From assembly GCA_026705925.1 (NCBI GenBank), contig JAPOZT010000007.1, positions 1-64,000 on the forward strand: a DNA stretch of 64,000 nt, read 5' to 3'. This DNA is from Gemmatimonadota bacterium (lineage in GTDB: Bacteria > JAAXHH01). The notes beneath the pieces were generated by a model. The model was not told the DNA's origin. It searched no databases and saw only the letters and a program-made list of their open reading frames with translations. Positions 53,879 through 61,946 of the stretch are shown here, in pieces (position 1 is the stretch's first letter; every line of letters starts with the position of its first letter). The position numbers and the translations under genes were made by a program.

Positions 53879-55132
53879 TTACCCGCCAAGCGCCCATCCC
53901 GCGGGTATCCCCATCACGCCATCGCACAGGTCTCGGATATGGGGATCATTGGACAGCACCAGCGCCTGGAGGACGGGTTTGTCCAGGATCTCATCCAAAC
54001 GACGCAGGTGGCGCGCGTCCGTGTTCGAAATCCTGTCTATGGACCTGATTACGATTGGCACATAGCCCCCTTCGGTTTCAATCAACAGGTCTACCCCCCG
54101 TCCATCGAACGTATGAAGATGGTAACAGTCTACCTGCAGTCGGCTGTTCTTTACTTGTTTAAAGATCTCCGCGATGATGGCGCCTTCGAATTCGGAACCC
54201 GTTGGCCGGGACCTGCGGTTGAGCAGTGCGCGCTGGATGCCTGGATCGAGGAAGTGTATTTTCGCTGCCTTGGAAAGGCGTTTGTTCCGATTTCTGAACC
54301 ATGGCTGTAACTGGACGACCTGGTAACTGATTTCGAGGTACGTAACGAAACGATTGATCGTCTTGTGCGTCACGCCAGCGAGACGGGCCAGTTCGCTGAT
54401 ATTCAGCAAACCGCCAGCCAAACCGCCTAATGCCCGCAACATGCGTACATAGGGTACCAGGTCTCGAAGGTTCACCAGATCTCGAAGGTCTCTTTGCAGA
54501 TACGTTCGCAGGTAGTCCTGCAGCCACCCGTACCGGTCCTCCCGGGACAGCGTAACATCGGAAACGACCGGCATGCCCCCGAAATCCAGGTAGTGATCCA
54601 GGCAATCAACCGCTCTGGCGTATCGGTCGCTTTGCTGGGGTATTCCTGATACCAGAATACCAGGATCCCCCGATACAAGGTACCGGACCAGGCGGGATTC
54701 CACGACCGGATCGTGCCAGGAATCGGTCATCATTTCCGGTATCGTGAGCGGATACAGTTCCATTATGGTGACGCGTCCAGCCAGGCTCTCCTGAATCTGC
54801 TCCATCAACAGGATCTGGCTGGATCCTAGCAGTATGGTACGGGCGTCGGTATACCGGTCGTACACCGCCTTGATGGATTCGACTATCGAAGGCGCCTTCT
54901 GGATTTCGTCCAGAATGACCCTGGGATAACGTTGATACCACTGCGCCGCTGAAAGCGCGGTATAGTCCGGGCGCACGATCGGGTCTTCGAGCGAGACGAA
55001 ATCGTATTCAGGAAACCCGGCCTGCACCAACGTGGTCTTACCGGTCTGACGAGCACCTGTCAATGCGATCAGTCGTCCCAGGCGGGTGTCCGCCTTCTGT
55101 TTCATCAAGGACAGCACTGCCCTGTCTTTCAT
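53879..55132 (-). CDS. AAA_14/DUF4143 ATPase (copy 1)
   Basis: A 417-residue protein. Walker A is GARQTGKTT (residues 26-34), Walker B VILDEIQKA, and a sensor-like LLGSSQILLMEQIQESLAGR follows, the AAA_14 pattern. The C-terminal 170 residues are DUF4143-like, including a winged-helix-like ARLAGVTHKTINRFVTYLEISYQV segment and ERG-type DLLIETEGGYVPIVIRSID. The family is common in prokaryotes and its physiological role is poorly known; some have proposed links to defence or toxin-antitoxin functions. It lies next to the DUF4258/DUF2283 pair. The promoter at 55169-55198 has a palindrome in its spacer, suggesting self- or co-regulation. It is paralogous to the gene at 61947-63116. Confidence 0.85.
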   Translation of the reverse strand: MKDRAVLSLMKQKADTRLGRLIALTGARQTGKTTLVQAGFPEYDFVSLEDPIVRPDYTALSAAQWYQRYPRVILDEIQKAPSIVESIKAVYDRYTDARTILLGSSQILLMEQIQESLAGRVTIMELYPLTIPEMMTDSWHDPVVESRLVRYLVSGDPGILVSGIPQQSDRYARAVDCLDHYLDFGGMPVVSDVTLSREDRYGWLQDYLRTYLQRDLRDLVNLRDLVPYVRMLRALGGLAGGLLNISELARLAGVTHKTINRFVTYLEISYQVVQLQPWFRNRNKRLSKAAKIHFLDPGIQRALLNRRSRPTGSEFEGAIIAEIFKQVKNSRLQVDCYHLHTFDGRGVDLLIETEGGYVPIVIRSIDRISNTDARHLRRLDEILDKPVLQALVLSNDPHIRDLCDGVMGIPAGWALGG

Positions 55133-55168
55133 GTCACGAACTCTTTTTGGCGTAATATTATGCTCTTT

Positions 55169-55198
55169 ATGATAAATAATACGCTATTATTATGACAA
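55169..55198 (-). promoter_or_regulatory. AT-rich promoter with palindrome in the spacer, AAA ATPase copy 1
   Basis: Minus strand: TTGTCA (55198-55193), 18-bp spacer, TATCAT (55174-55169). The spacer holds a perfect 7-bp inverted repeat (55175-55181 and 55185-55191) separated by cgc. A second imperfect palindrome (6 of 7 pairs) lies at 55150-55163. The rest of 55199-55440 shows nothing I can support. Confidence 0.6.
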
Positions 55199-55440
55199 AG
55201 CAAGCAAATTTTACGTTAGAATGACTCGCGAGGCGATCAGGAGCCGTCGGTGGGAGGGGTAATCAAGCGTGGGAAATGGTTGTGGGAATCGGGGGATGCG
55301 TGCCAGGGAGTTCCGTGGGGGAACGGCACCGTGTTTTCCTGGAAACGACGAGATCGGCCCTGACGATGATCGGTAATCAGTTATCCATCGTTGTCAACGA
55401 CGAGGCCGTCCGCGTTTTCAACCTGATCGTCGTCCACCAG

Positions 55441-56796
55441 CTACCCGTCCGCGAGCTTCCCGTCTTCCAGATTCCCGTCCGAAAGCTTCCCGTCTTCCAC
55501 CTGACCGTCCGTCAGTTTCTGGATCGATCCGGGAATGGCATCGACCGCTGGAACCTCCGGGAGTTCCCGCGTGATGGGGACGTTCAAGTCGGAGAAACGT
55601 TGGGCGGACGTGGCAACCCGGGTATCCCATGAACCGACGCTTCGATTGTACCGCTCGATCGCCTGCCGAAGCGAATTGCCCACGTTGACGTAGTGCCCGG
55701 CAAAAACGGCCAGCCGGTCGTACATCTCCTTGCCCAGGTCGCTGATCTGCCGGGCGGTCTCCGCGACGCGGATCTGCTGCCAGGACATCTCCACGGCCTT
55801 GAGCAGCGCCAGCAGGGCCGGCGGCGTAACGATAACCACGTTTTTCTCGAGAGCCCGTTCCGTCAGCCCGGGTTCCCGCTCGATAGCGGGTAGGAAGGCA
55901 AACTCGGGCAGGACCATCACCACCATGTCCGGCGTCGAGGCCAGGACGCTCCAGTACTCCTTTTTGGCCAGGGAGTCCACGTGGCTTTTTACCTGACTGA
56001 CGTGGCGGTCGAACGCGGCCGACCGGGTTTCGTCATCATCCGTCTCGAAGGCTTCCATGAGCGCCGTCAGCGATACCTTGGAATCGAGAATGACCGTCCG
56101 GTCCTGTGGCAGATGGACGATCACGTCGGTTCGAATCCGTTCCCCTTCGCTGTCGAAGCTGTCCTGCACCGTGAAATCGATGTCCTTCCGAAGGCCCGAA
56201 AGCTCGAGGACCCGTTCGAGCTGCGTCTCCCCCCACCGGCCGCGCACGTCGGGCCGCTTAAGCGCGTTGGAAAGCGTCTGGGCCTCAGTGGCGAGTTCCT
56301 TGTTGGTCTGCATGAGGTTCAGCATCTGGGTGCGGAATTCACCGGCGTTTTCGGCCCGCGCCTTGTCCAGCGACTCGATCTTCTCCGACAGGGGCTTGAC
56401 CAGTTTCTCGACGGCTTCCTGGCGCGCTTTGAGAGACTCCTCGGCGTTGGCCTTGAACGATTCCTGCTGCGACTTCAGGACTTCCGATGAAAGGGCCTTG
56501 AAAGTGTCCTTGAACCGCTTCTCCACCTCGTCCCGCTCACCGAGACGTTCCTCCGCATTGGAGAGTTTCTGAAGCAGTCCGGCCCGTTCGACTTCCAGCT
56601 TCCGGACTTCCTCCAGCGACTTCCCCGCTTCGGCCAGTTGCTCGCGCACCACGCCCAGTTCGGTCTCCATGGCCGCCTTCTCGCCGCTGAGCGCGTTGAT
56701 CCGGCTGCTGTTCTTAAAGCTCCATACCAGCACGCCGGCCGCCAGCGCCAGGCAGGCCAGGAGCGCGATGAGCAATATGATCGTCAGTGTGTCCAT
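55441..56796 (-). CDS. rmuC: RmuC family DNA recombination protein with acidic C-terminal repeats
   Basis: A 451-residue RmuC protein, a putative nuclease-like protein that limits inversions and recombination at repeats. N-terminal membrane helix (IILLIALLACLALAAGVLVWSF), a long coiled coil (about 30-165), then the RmuC core: KRPDVRGRWGETQLERVLELSG, RTDVIVHLPQDRTVILDSKVSLTAL, VMVLPEFAFLPAIEREP and VVIVTPPALLALLKAVEMSW. The last 20 residues repeat DG-x-LED/VEDG units. The frame goes on after the TAG with 19 more codons of similar acidic composition. ATG 56796 is chosen because it starts at the membrane helix; no strong ribosome site. It lies downstream of a 9-bp repeat array. Confidence 0.88.
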   Translation of the reverse strand: MDTLTIILLIALLACLALAAGVLVWSFKNSSRINALSGEKAAMETELGVVREQLAEAGKSLEEVRKLEVERAGLLQKLSNAEERLGERDEVEKRFKDTFKALSSEVLKSQQESFKANAEESLKARQEAVEKLVKPLSEKIESLDKARAENAGEFRTQMLNLMQTNKELATEAQTLSNALKRPDVRGRWGETQLERVLELSGLRKDIDFTVQDSFDSEGERIRTDVIVHLPQDRTVILDSKVSLTALMEAFETDDDETRSAAFDRHVSQVKSHVDSLAKKEYWSVLASTPDMVVMVLPEFAFLPAIEREPGLTERALEKNVVIVTPPALLALLKAVEMSWQQIRVAETARQISDLGKEMYDRLAVFAGHYVNVGNSLRQAIERYNRSVGSWDTRVATSAQRFSDLNVPITRELPEVPAVDAIPGSIQKLTDGQVEDGKLSDGNLEDGKLADG

Positions 56797-56841
56797 GTGA
56801 GATAATAAGACATGAAGCAAGTGCCGTAGTCAAGCAGTCAG

Positions 56842-56913
56842 CGTGGTCAGCATGGTCAGCATGGTCAGCATGGTCAGCATGGTCAGCATGGTCAGCATGG
56901 TCAGCACGGTCAG
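56842..56913 (-). repeat. 9-bp tandem array, 8 copies, intergenic upstream of rmuC
   Basis: Eight units of catggtcag (the first cgtggtcag, the last cacggtcag), between the stop of the alpha/beta hydrolase (11 bp away) and rmuC ATG (46 bp away). On the minus strand each unit holds an ATG: an open MLT-repeat frame ends shortly before rmuC. The unit matches the coding 9-mer of the ExbB and sulfatase genes at seven of nine bases. Confidence 0.93.
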
Positions 56914-56923
56914 CTCAGTCCGG

Positions 56924-57640
56924 CTACCGCTGGTCCGCCATCCATTCGGCCGAGACCCTGGCCAGTTCCTCCATGACGGGTTCGTCGGTGTTCCGCCGTT
57001 TCAGTACCTTGAATCCATGATCCGCCGTATCCACTAGGTGCAGCGTCGCGTTTTCCAGGCCGTCCACGACCGGCTGCAGCAGATCCAGGTCCGCCATCGA
57101 GTCCCGCTGGCCGGACAGGAACAGCATGGGCGCCTCGACCGCCTTCAGGTGTTCGGCGCGCTCCGTATTCTTCTTGCCCGCATGCAGGGGAAAGGCGAAG
57201 AACACGATGCCCCGCAGCCCTTCGATGGGTTCCCGGGCGCAGGCCGTCGAGACCATCCGGCCGCTCATGGAATGCCCGCCGGCGAAGACCGGCAGCCCGT
57301 CGGCGCTTTCCTTCGCCGTTTCGATGGCCGCCCGCACCGTGGCCAGACGCACCTTCTCGCCGTCCATCCCGCCGCCGCCCTTCTCGGAATAGGGATAGTT
57401 GAATCGAAAGGTGGCGACCCCCGCATCGTTCAGCGCGTCGCTAAGTTCCTCCATGAATCGATGGCGCATGTTCGTGCCCGATCCGTGTCCCAACACGAGC
57501 AGGGCATGTGCGGCGGCCGGGCCGCCGGTGCCACCTGTGCCGCCTGCGCCGTCCGTGCCTGCCGGCCTTGCCAGGATGGCCGATACCTCGCCATTCTCTT
57601 CAGTCGTTATGAACTTCAATGCTCTCGTATCGACGGACAT
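56924..57640 (-). CDS. Alpha/beta hydrolase, KANL3/Tex30-like
   Basis: A 238-residue alpha/beta hydrolase. The nucleophile is S124 in AGGHSMSGRM, the Asp is D180 (LSGQRDSM) and the His is H208 (DTADHGFK). The N-terminal LLVLGHGSGTNMRHRFMEEL is the oxyanion region. The arrangement fits the KANL3/Tex30-like group rather than dienelactone hydrolase. A Gly/Thr-rich loop near residues 28-42 (GTDGAGGTGGTGGP) is encoded by four 9-bp units at 57521-57556. ATG 57640 has CGGAGGG upstream. It precedes a 9-bp array and rmuC on the same strand. The substrate is unknown. Confidence 0.82.
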   Translation of the reverse strand: MSVDTRALKFITTEENGEVSAILARPAGTDGAGGTGGTGGPAAAHALLVLGHGSGTNMRHRFMEELSDALNDAGVATFRFNYPYSEKGGGGMDGEKVRLATVRAAIETAKESADGLPVFAGGHSMSGRMVSTACAREPIEGLRGIVFFAFPLHAGKKNTERAEHLKAVEAPMLFLSGQRDSMADLDLLQPVVDGLENATLHLVDTADHGFKVLKRRNTDEPVMEELARVSAEWMADQR

Positions 57641-57746
57641 TCAACCCTCCGGCATTCCTCGTTTGTTTACCCGCGGAATTCCTCATTTATCTCCCTGCGG
57701 ACTGTCCAAACAAGATGATCTTCTACTGCGTTGTGCTACTGCGTTT

Positions 57747-58244
57747 CTACTGCGCCGCGCGCTTCGGATAGTCATACCGCACTTCCTCACCCGGCACATC
57801 GCCCACGGCGGACCAGGTGTCCGCCTGGAATCGCAGGTGCAGCACGACGCAGGTGGGCATATTGAAGATCTCTCTCGGTCCGATGTGGTTCGCAAGATCC
57901 GTTAACCCGGGATTGTGCCCGAACAGCATCAGGCTGTCCACCGAATCATCCACGCTCCGGATCACCTGGAGCAGTTCGGAAACGCCCGCGTGAAAGAGGC
58001 GCTCCTCCACCGCGATGCGCTCGCGGGGGTACCCGAGCTTCCCGGCGACGCTCCGCGCCGTGGCCAGCGCCCGGACCGCGGAACTCGAGACGATCAGATC
58101 CGGTTCGCACCCGCTCCGTCCCAGCCGCTCCCCCATCTCCGGCGCGTCTCGCTTCCCGCGCTTGTTCAGCGGCCGGTCATGATCGCGGAGAGTGGGGTCT
58201 TTCCAGCTCGACTTGGCGTGCCGTACCAGGATGAGTTCCTTCAC
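57747..58244 (-). CDS. SixA-type phosphohistidine phosphatase
   Basis: A 165-residue histidine phosphatase superfamily protein. LVRHAKSSWKDP gives the catalytic H9 and arginine pocket, and LMLFGHNPGLTD the second His (H110). The short length (165 residues, without the C-terminal extension of larger phosphoglycerate-mutase-like enzymes) and the RHAKSSW signature indicate SixA, which in E. coli dephosphorylates the HPt domain of ArcB or the nitrogen PTS. No sensor kinase is adjacent. It lies 80 bp downstream of the nitrilase-family gene. Confidence 0.88.
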   Translation of the reverse strand: MKELILVRHAKSSWKDPTLRDHDRPLNKRGKRDAPEMGERLGRSGCEPDLIVSSSAVRALATARSVAGKLGYPRERIAVEERLFHAGVSELLQVIRSVDDSVDSLMLFGHNPGLTDLANHIGPREIFNMPTCVVLHLRFQADTWSAVGDVPGEEVRYDYPKRAAQ

Positions 58245-58323
58245 CTGGAAGCGCTCCCATGGATAGGTGGTTCGTACGGCAGCGGGGCGGACTTCTCAGG
58301 TCCGATTGGGCCAGCCTCTGCGC

Positions 58324-59187
58324 TCACGCCACCGAACGCCGGTCCGCTTTGGTCTTCGCGGGCAGGCTGAACGGGCGATCGTGGCGGAGACTCGGCACGC
58401 GGCCGCGCGCGCTGGCGACGCTGCCCAGGTCCACCGTTGCGACGATGACGCCCACGTCTTCGCCGCCGTCGGCCAGGACCTCGCCCCACGGGGAGATGAT
58501 GAGCGAATGACCGTACACCTCGCCGCCGCCCGGAATCGAACCCGCGGCGCAGGGGGCCACCACTATGGCGCTGTTCTCGATGGCCCGTGCGCGGTTCAGC
58601 ACGTGCCAGTGGGCCTGTCCCGTCGTTTTTGTGAACGCCGCCGGTACGGCGAGGATCTTGGCGCCGGCCTGCGCCAGCGTGCGGTAGAGCTGGGGAAAGC
58701 GCAGGTCGTAACAGGTGGTCATGCCGAGCCGGCCCCAGGGCGTGTCCGCCACCACGGCCGTTTCGCCGGGGGATACGACGTCCGATTCCCGGTACTGCTC
58801 GTCCCGGGAGAGGTCCACGTCGAAGAGGTGGATCTTGTCGTAGCGCGCGCGGATCTCCCCCTGGTCGTCCACCAGAAAACCCCGGTTGATGAGCCGGCCG
58901 TCGAGCCCGTCCACTGCCACGGAACCGATGAGCGTCCACACGCCGGCGTTCCGCGTGAAATCCCGCAGGGCCGCGACCACGGGATGGTCCGCCTCCGGCG
59001 CCGAGGGCGGACAGATCATGCCGTTGTCGGTTCTGAGACCGCCGCAGAACTCCGGCAGGCACACCAGATCGGCGCCTTTCGCCACCGCGTCGCCCGCCAG
59101 GCGGCCGGCGACCTCGATGGCCTCGTCGAAGGTTGCCGTGGCCGGCGTCTGCACACAACCGATACGTACTTCGTTGCTTGAACTCAT
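58324..59187 (-). CDS. Carbon-nitrogen hydrolase (nitrilase superfamily, omega-amidase-like)
   Basis: A 287-residue nitrilase-family amidohydrolase. The catalytic triad is E46 (LVCLPEFCGG), K118 (RYDKIHLFD) and C159 (GMTTCYDLRFPQLYR). The CYDLRFPQLYR motif and KIHLFDVD resemble the Nit2/omega-amidase and YafV-type branch, which removes amide from alpha-keto acids such as 2-oxoglutaramate; other amides are possible. The length is typical (about 270-290). It lies between the CehA-like protein and sixA, all on the minus strand. Confidence 0.9.
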   Translation of the reverse strand: MSSSNEVRIGCVQTPATATFDEAIEVAGRLAGDAVAKGADLVCLPEFCGGLRTDNGMICPPSAPEADHPVVAALRDFTRNAGVWTLIGSVAVDGLDGRLINRGFLVDDQGEIRARYDKIHLFDVDLSRDEQYRESDVVSPGETAVVADTPWGRLGMTTCYDLRFPQLYRTLAQAGAKILAVPAAFTKTTGQAHWHVLNRARAIENSAIVVAPCAAGSIPGGGEVYGHSLIISPWGEVLADGGEDVGVIVATVDLGSVASARGRVPSLRHDRPFSLPAKTKADRRSVA

Positions 59188-59303
59188 GGCTTGCTCTCCT
59201 GTGATTGCGTAATGCTGATCTGCGAGTCCTGACCTGCTAATGCGGCCAGGGCACTCATGTCATTCAGAATGCCCAGGCCGCTCCTGACGATCTCCCTACG
59301 CGG

Positions 59304-61793
59304 CTAATGTGGTATCCCCAGTTGATGCATCCTGCGGTGAATCGCCTCCCTCGCCTCGACAAAGGGCCGTTCCAGGTAGGCGAGATGGTCTTCCTCGCCG
59401 TGATGGTGCGTGGCCGTGCCGGGTTCGTGCCGCGCCGCGGTCCGACGGATATACTGCAGGTCGCCGTCGATGAGGGTGAGCATGTACTGGGCGGCGTCCC
59501 GGTCGAACATCCACCACTCGCCTCCGCAGGCGACGTAGACCGGCGAGGTGTGGGCGAAGATCCCCCGTCCCCAGCCGTCGTGATGGGGCACGCTGGTATA
59601 GTCCGGCCCCGCGCATCGCGCGGCCAGCCAGGTGTGTCCGTCCACCTTCACGTGCGCCTTCAGTTCCAGTCGGCGTGTGCCGCCCCGGTCCTCCGTGGAG
59701 GCCACGACGCGTCCGCCCTGGACGATTTCCAGCGTGTGGATCGGGAAGATGCTCTCCGACCACGCCTGGACCTCCACCGTCCCGGGACCCGAAACCTGCA
59801 CCGTGTCGCCCACCTGGTGCCCGTCCACGGAGAGGTGGATGATCGGACCGCCGCTGTGGAAGGTGCGTCCCTGCGAAACGGCGTTGCACCAGTTGTCGTA
59901 GGTGAAATCCTGGTCGGGCATGTAGGCGTAGGTGCGGTACAGGCCGACGGGCACGTCGCTGCTCATCTTGTCGGTTCCGCCCACGAGCGGCAACTTGTAC
60001 CCGCAGTTTAGATAGCGGTAATACTCGATGTGGTTGAAGGGCTGGTGGCGCAGCATCTCCACGCCGTCCACGCGGCCCGTGGCGATGAGCGCAGCGGGCT
60101 CGCCGTTCGGGTTCGGTAGATGGGGGATGATGACCGAGCCGCCCTGGGCGTGGCACTGGTCCGCCCAGTCGCTCATGGTGATCTCGAGGGTGCCGCCCAG
60201 TTCCGCCTCGCCCGGGCCGTCCGTGCACCAGGGCATCACCGGCTCCTTCAGGCCCCAGAGGATGAGGTGTCCCAGGAAGTGCTGCCGGTTCTCCTGGCCC
60301 ACGTAGACGATGTTGTTCCCGTCCTGCGAGACGCTCGGCCGGCCCGTGAAATCCTCCGTGTTCGTGAAGAGATTGCCCCACTGCGAAGGGAGCAGGTTCA
60401 CGATGTTCAGGTCCTCCCCCTGAGATTCCGTGTGGCTGCCCTGCGTGGAGAGGAAGTGGACGTGCGAATCTCCGCTGTACCAGCCTTGCGCGTTCATGTT
60501 CACCCAGCGCTTCAGGCGAAGGGTCAGTTCCTGCTGGCCCGGTTCGATCTTCACCCGGGTCCGCAGCGGCTCGTACTCGAACCCCCGCGCCACGTCCACG
60601 ATCACCTCGCCGCGGGGCAGCCATCCCTGGCACATGCCGTCGATGTAAGCATAGGTGATCTGTCCCAGCCGGAGGTCCCCGCCGATGTCGATATGCCAGG
60701 TGTCCAGGTTGGAATTGACCTGGTTGTGGTGGCCGTAGGGCTGGTAGGGGATGCCTTCGGGCGAGCGGAAATGGACGCGGCAGGGGACCGGCCTTCCCGT
60801 GTCGTCATCGAGGACGGTGACGTTTACCCAGTTCCGCCCCCGGTCCAGGAGCTCCACGCGCATGCGCGGCGTTTCGACCACGTTCTTCTGCTCGACGTCC
60901 CCCCATTTGACCTCGCCGACGGTTTCCTCGCCCTGCTTCACCGACAGCGTCGCGGACGGTATGGCCGCCACTTCGACGTAGGCCGGGCTCGACTTCGGGT
61001 TCTGCGTTTCGCCCCACCCGGCGAAATCGTCGTCGACGAAGTCATCGGCCGACGCTTCGGGCAGGGGATGGACGTAGGAGGCGATGCCCCGGTCCACGTC
61101 CACGCGCAGGTCGAAGGGCTTTTCGGCGTCGTCGGGATCGGTCAGCGTCAGGCGCGCCTCGCGTTTGCCCTGGCGGACGAAGGGATGCTCGTTGGCCTGC
61201 GAGACCGTCAGTCCGGCGATGATGAAAGGCGGACCGGCCGGAATGACCTCCAGCGATTCGATCTCGCGGTCGGGATGGGGGTTCCGCCAGGCCCACAGAA
61301 AGTATCCCCGGGAATAGTCGCCCGTGACTTCCGTCTGACGCTTGCCCGAGTCGCCCCAGTCGTCCCCCGCGTAACGCCGCATCTTCACCGGGCCCCGGTC
61401 CGGGAGGGCGATAAAAGGCTTGCCCCCCAGGGAGATATGGCCGATTTCAAAGCGTTCGCGGATGGGTACGCGGATCTCCTCGCCGCTCTCCTTGCCGCCC
61501 ACCAGCCGGAACACGTATTCCGCCACGGGGATCCCCAGCGGACCGCCCTCCATCAGGTCGGATTTCAGCAGGCGATGGGCCAGGATCAAGCCCGTGGCCC
61601 GGCTGTTGACGGGAATGGTCACGCCGCCGGTGGCCCCGTCGAACGCGATAAAACAGTTCGCGGGATCGTCGTGCACCCGGAAGGGCAGGCCGCGGCACAG
61701 TTGATCGCCGATGGGCGTGTTGGGCTTCTCCTCCAGGACGTCGAGTCCGGCGTTACACAGGGCGGACAGGTCGAGGGGCAGGTAGTCGGGCAT
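59304..61793 (-). CDS. CehA/McbA-like metallohydrolase (PHP-type)
   Basis: An 829-residue protein. The first 400 residues are beta-rich and resemble carboxypeptidase-regulatory-like or Ig-like modules (LTVSQANEHPF, VARGFEYEPLRTRVKIEPGQQELTLRLKR). From about residue 430 is a PHP-type domain as in CehA/McbA-type proteins: WYSGDSHVHFLSTQGSHTE, VIIPHLPNP, VDGVEMLRHQPFNHIEYYRYLNCGYKLPLVGGTDK, with His and Asp residues of the usual metal site. ATG 61793 has GAGG seven bases upstream; the longer frame to 61868 runs through the divergent promoter. No signal peptide was found. CehA is a carbaryl hydrolase; most members have unknown substrates. Confidence 0.75.
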   Translation of the reverse strand: MPDYLPLDLSALCNAGLDVLEEKPNTPIGDQLCRGLPFRVHDDPANCFIAFDGATGGVTIPVNSRATGLILAHRLLKSDLMEGGPLGIPVAEYVFRLVGGKESGEEIRVPIRERFEIGHISLGGKPFIALPDRGPVKMRRYAGDDWGDSGKRQTEVTGDYSRGYFLWAWRNPHPDREIESLEVIPAGPPFIIAGLTVSQANEHPFVRQGKREARLTLTDPDDAEKPFDLRVDVDRGIASYVHPLPEASADDFVDDDFAGWGETQNPKSSPAYVEVAAIPSATLSVKQGEETVGEVKWGDVEQKNVVETPRMRVELLDRGRNWVNVTVLDDDTGRPVPCRVHFRSPEGIPYQPYGHHNQVNSNLDTWHIDIGGDLRLGQITYAYIDGMCQGWLPRGEVIVDVARGFEYEPLRTRVKIEPGQQELTLRLKRWVNMNAQGWYSGDSHVHFLSTQGSHTESQGEDLNIVNLLPSQWGNLFTNTEDFTGRPSVSQDGNNIVYVGQENRQHFLGHLILWGLKEPVMPWCTDGPGEAELGGTLEITMSDWADQCHAQGGSVIIPHLPNPNGEPAALIATGRVDGVEMLRHQPFNHIEYYRYLNCGYKLPLVGGTDKMSSDVPVGLYRTYAYMPDQDFTYDNWCNAVSQGRTFHSGGPIIHLSVDGHQVGDTVQVSGPGTVEVQAWSESIFPIHTLEIVQGGRVVASTEDRGGTRRLELKAHVKVDGHTWLAARCAGPDYTSVPHHDGWGRGIFAHTSPVYVACGGEWWMFDRDAAQYMLTLIDGDLQYIRRTAARHEPGTATHHHGEEDHLAYLERPFVEAREAIHRRMHQLGIPH

Positions 61794-61854
61794 GTGGGCG
61801 CCTCTTTCCGAATGTAACTTGTGGTGATGCAAGCGGCGTTTTGAAGCGTGTTTT

Positions 61855-61904
61855 TGTACAAATTTCAAATTGAACTTGAAAATTGTACAGGATTCAAGTA
61901 TTAT
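61855..61904 (+). promoter_or_regulatory. Promoter with overlapping inverted repeat, AAA ATPase copy 2
   Basis: TTGAAA (61876-61881), 17-bp spacer, TATTAT (61899-61904). An inverted repeat of two 14-bp arms (61855-61868 and 61876-61889, 13 of 14 pairs, 7-bp spacer) overlaps the -35 box, a typical operator position. The start of transcription near 61911 rules out the longer frames and supports ATG 61947. Confidence 0.6.
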
Positions 61905-61946
61905 GATCTCATGCGGGTGTATTCAACAAGAACCGGGACCGTTGCC

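Noticed and set aside
53584-53889. 101-codon minus-strand frame spanning the region between the AAA gene and the DUF4258-like gene
   Set aside because: It overlaps the promoter/leader of the small pair in another frame and matches no family.
56842-56913. CRISPR array
   Set aside because: The units are only 9 bp and directly adjacent, with no spacers; no cas genes are near.
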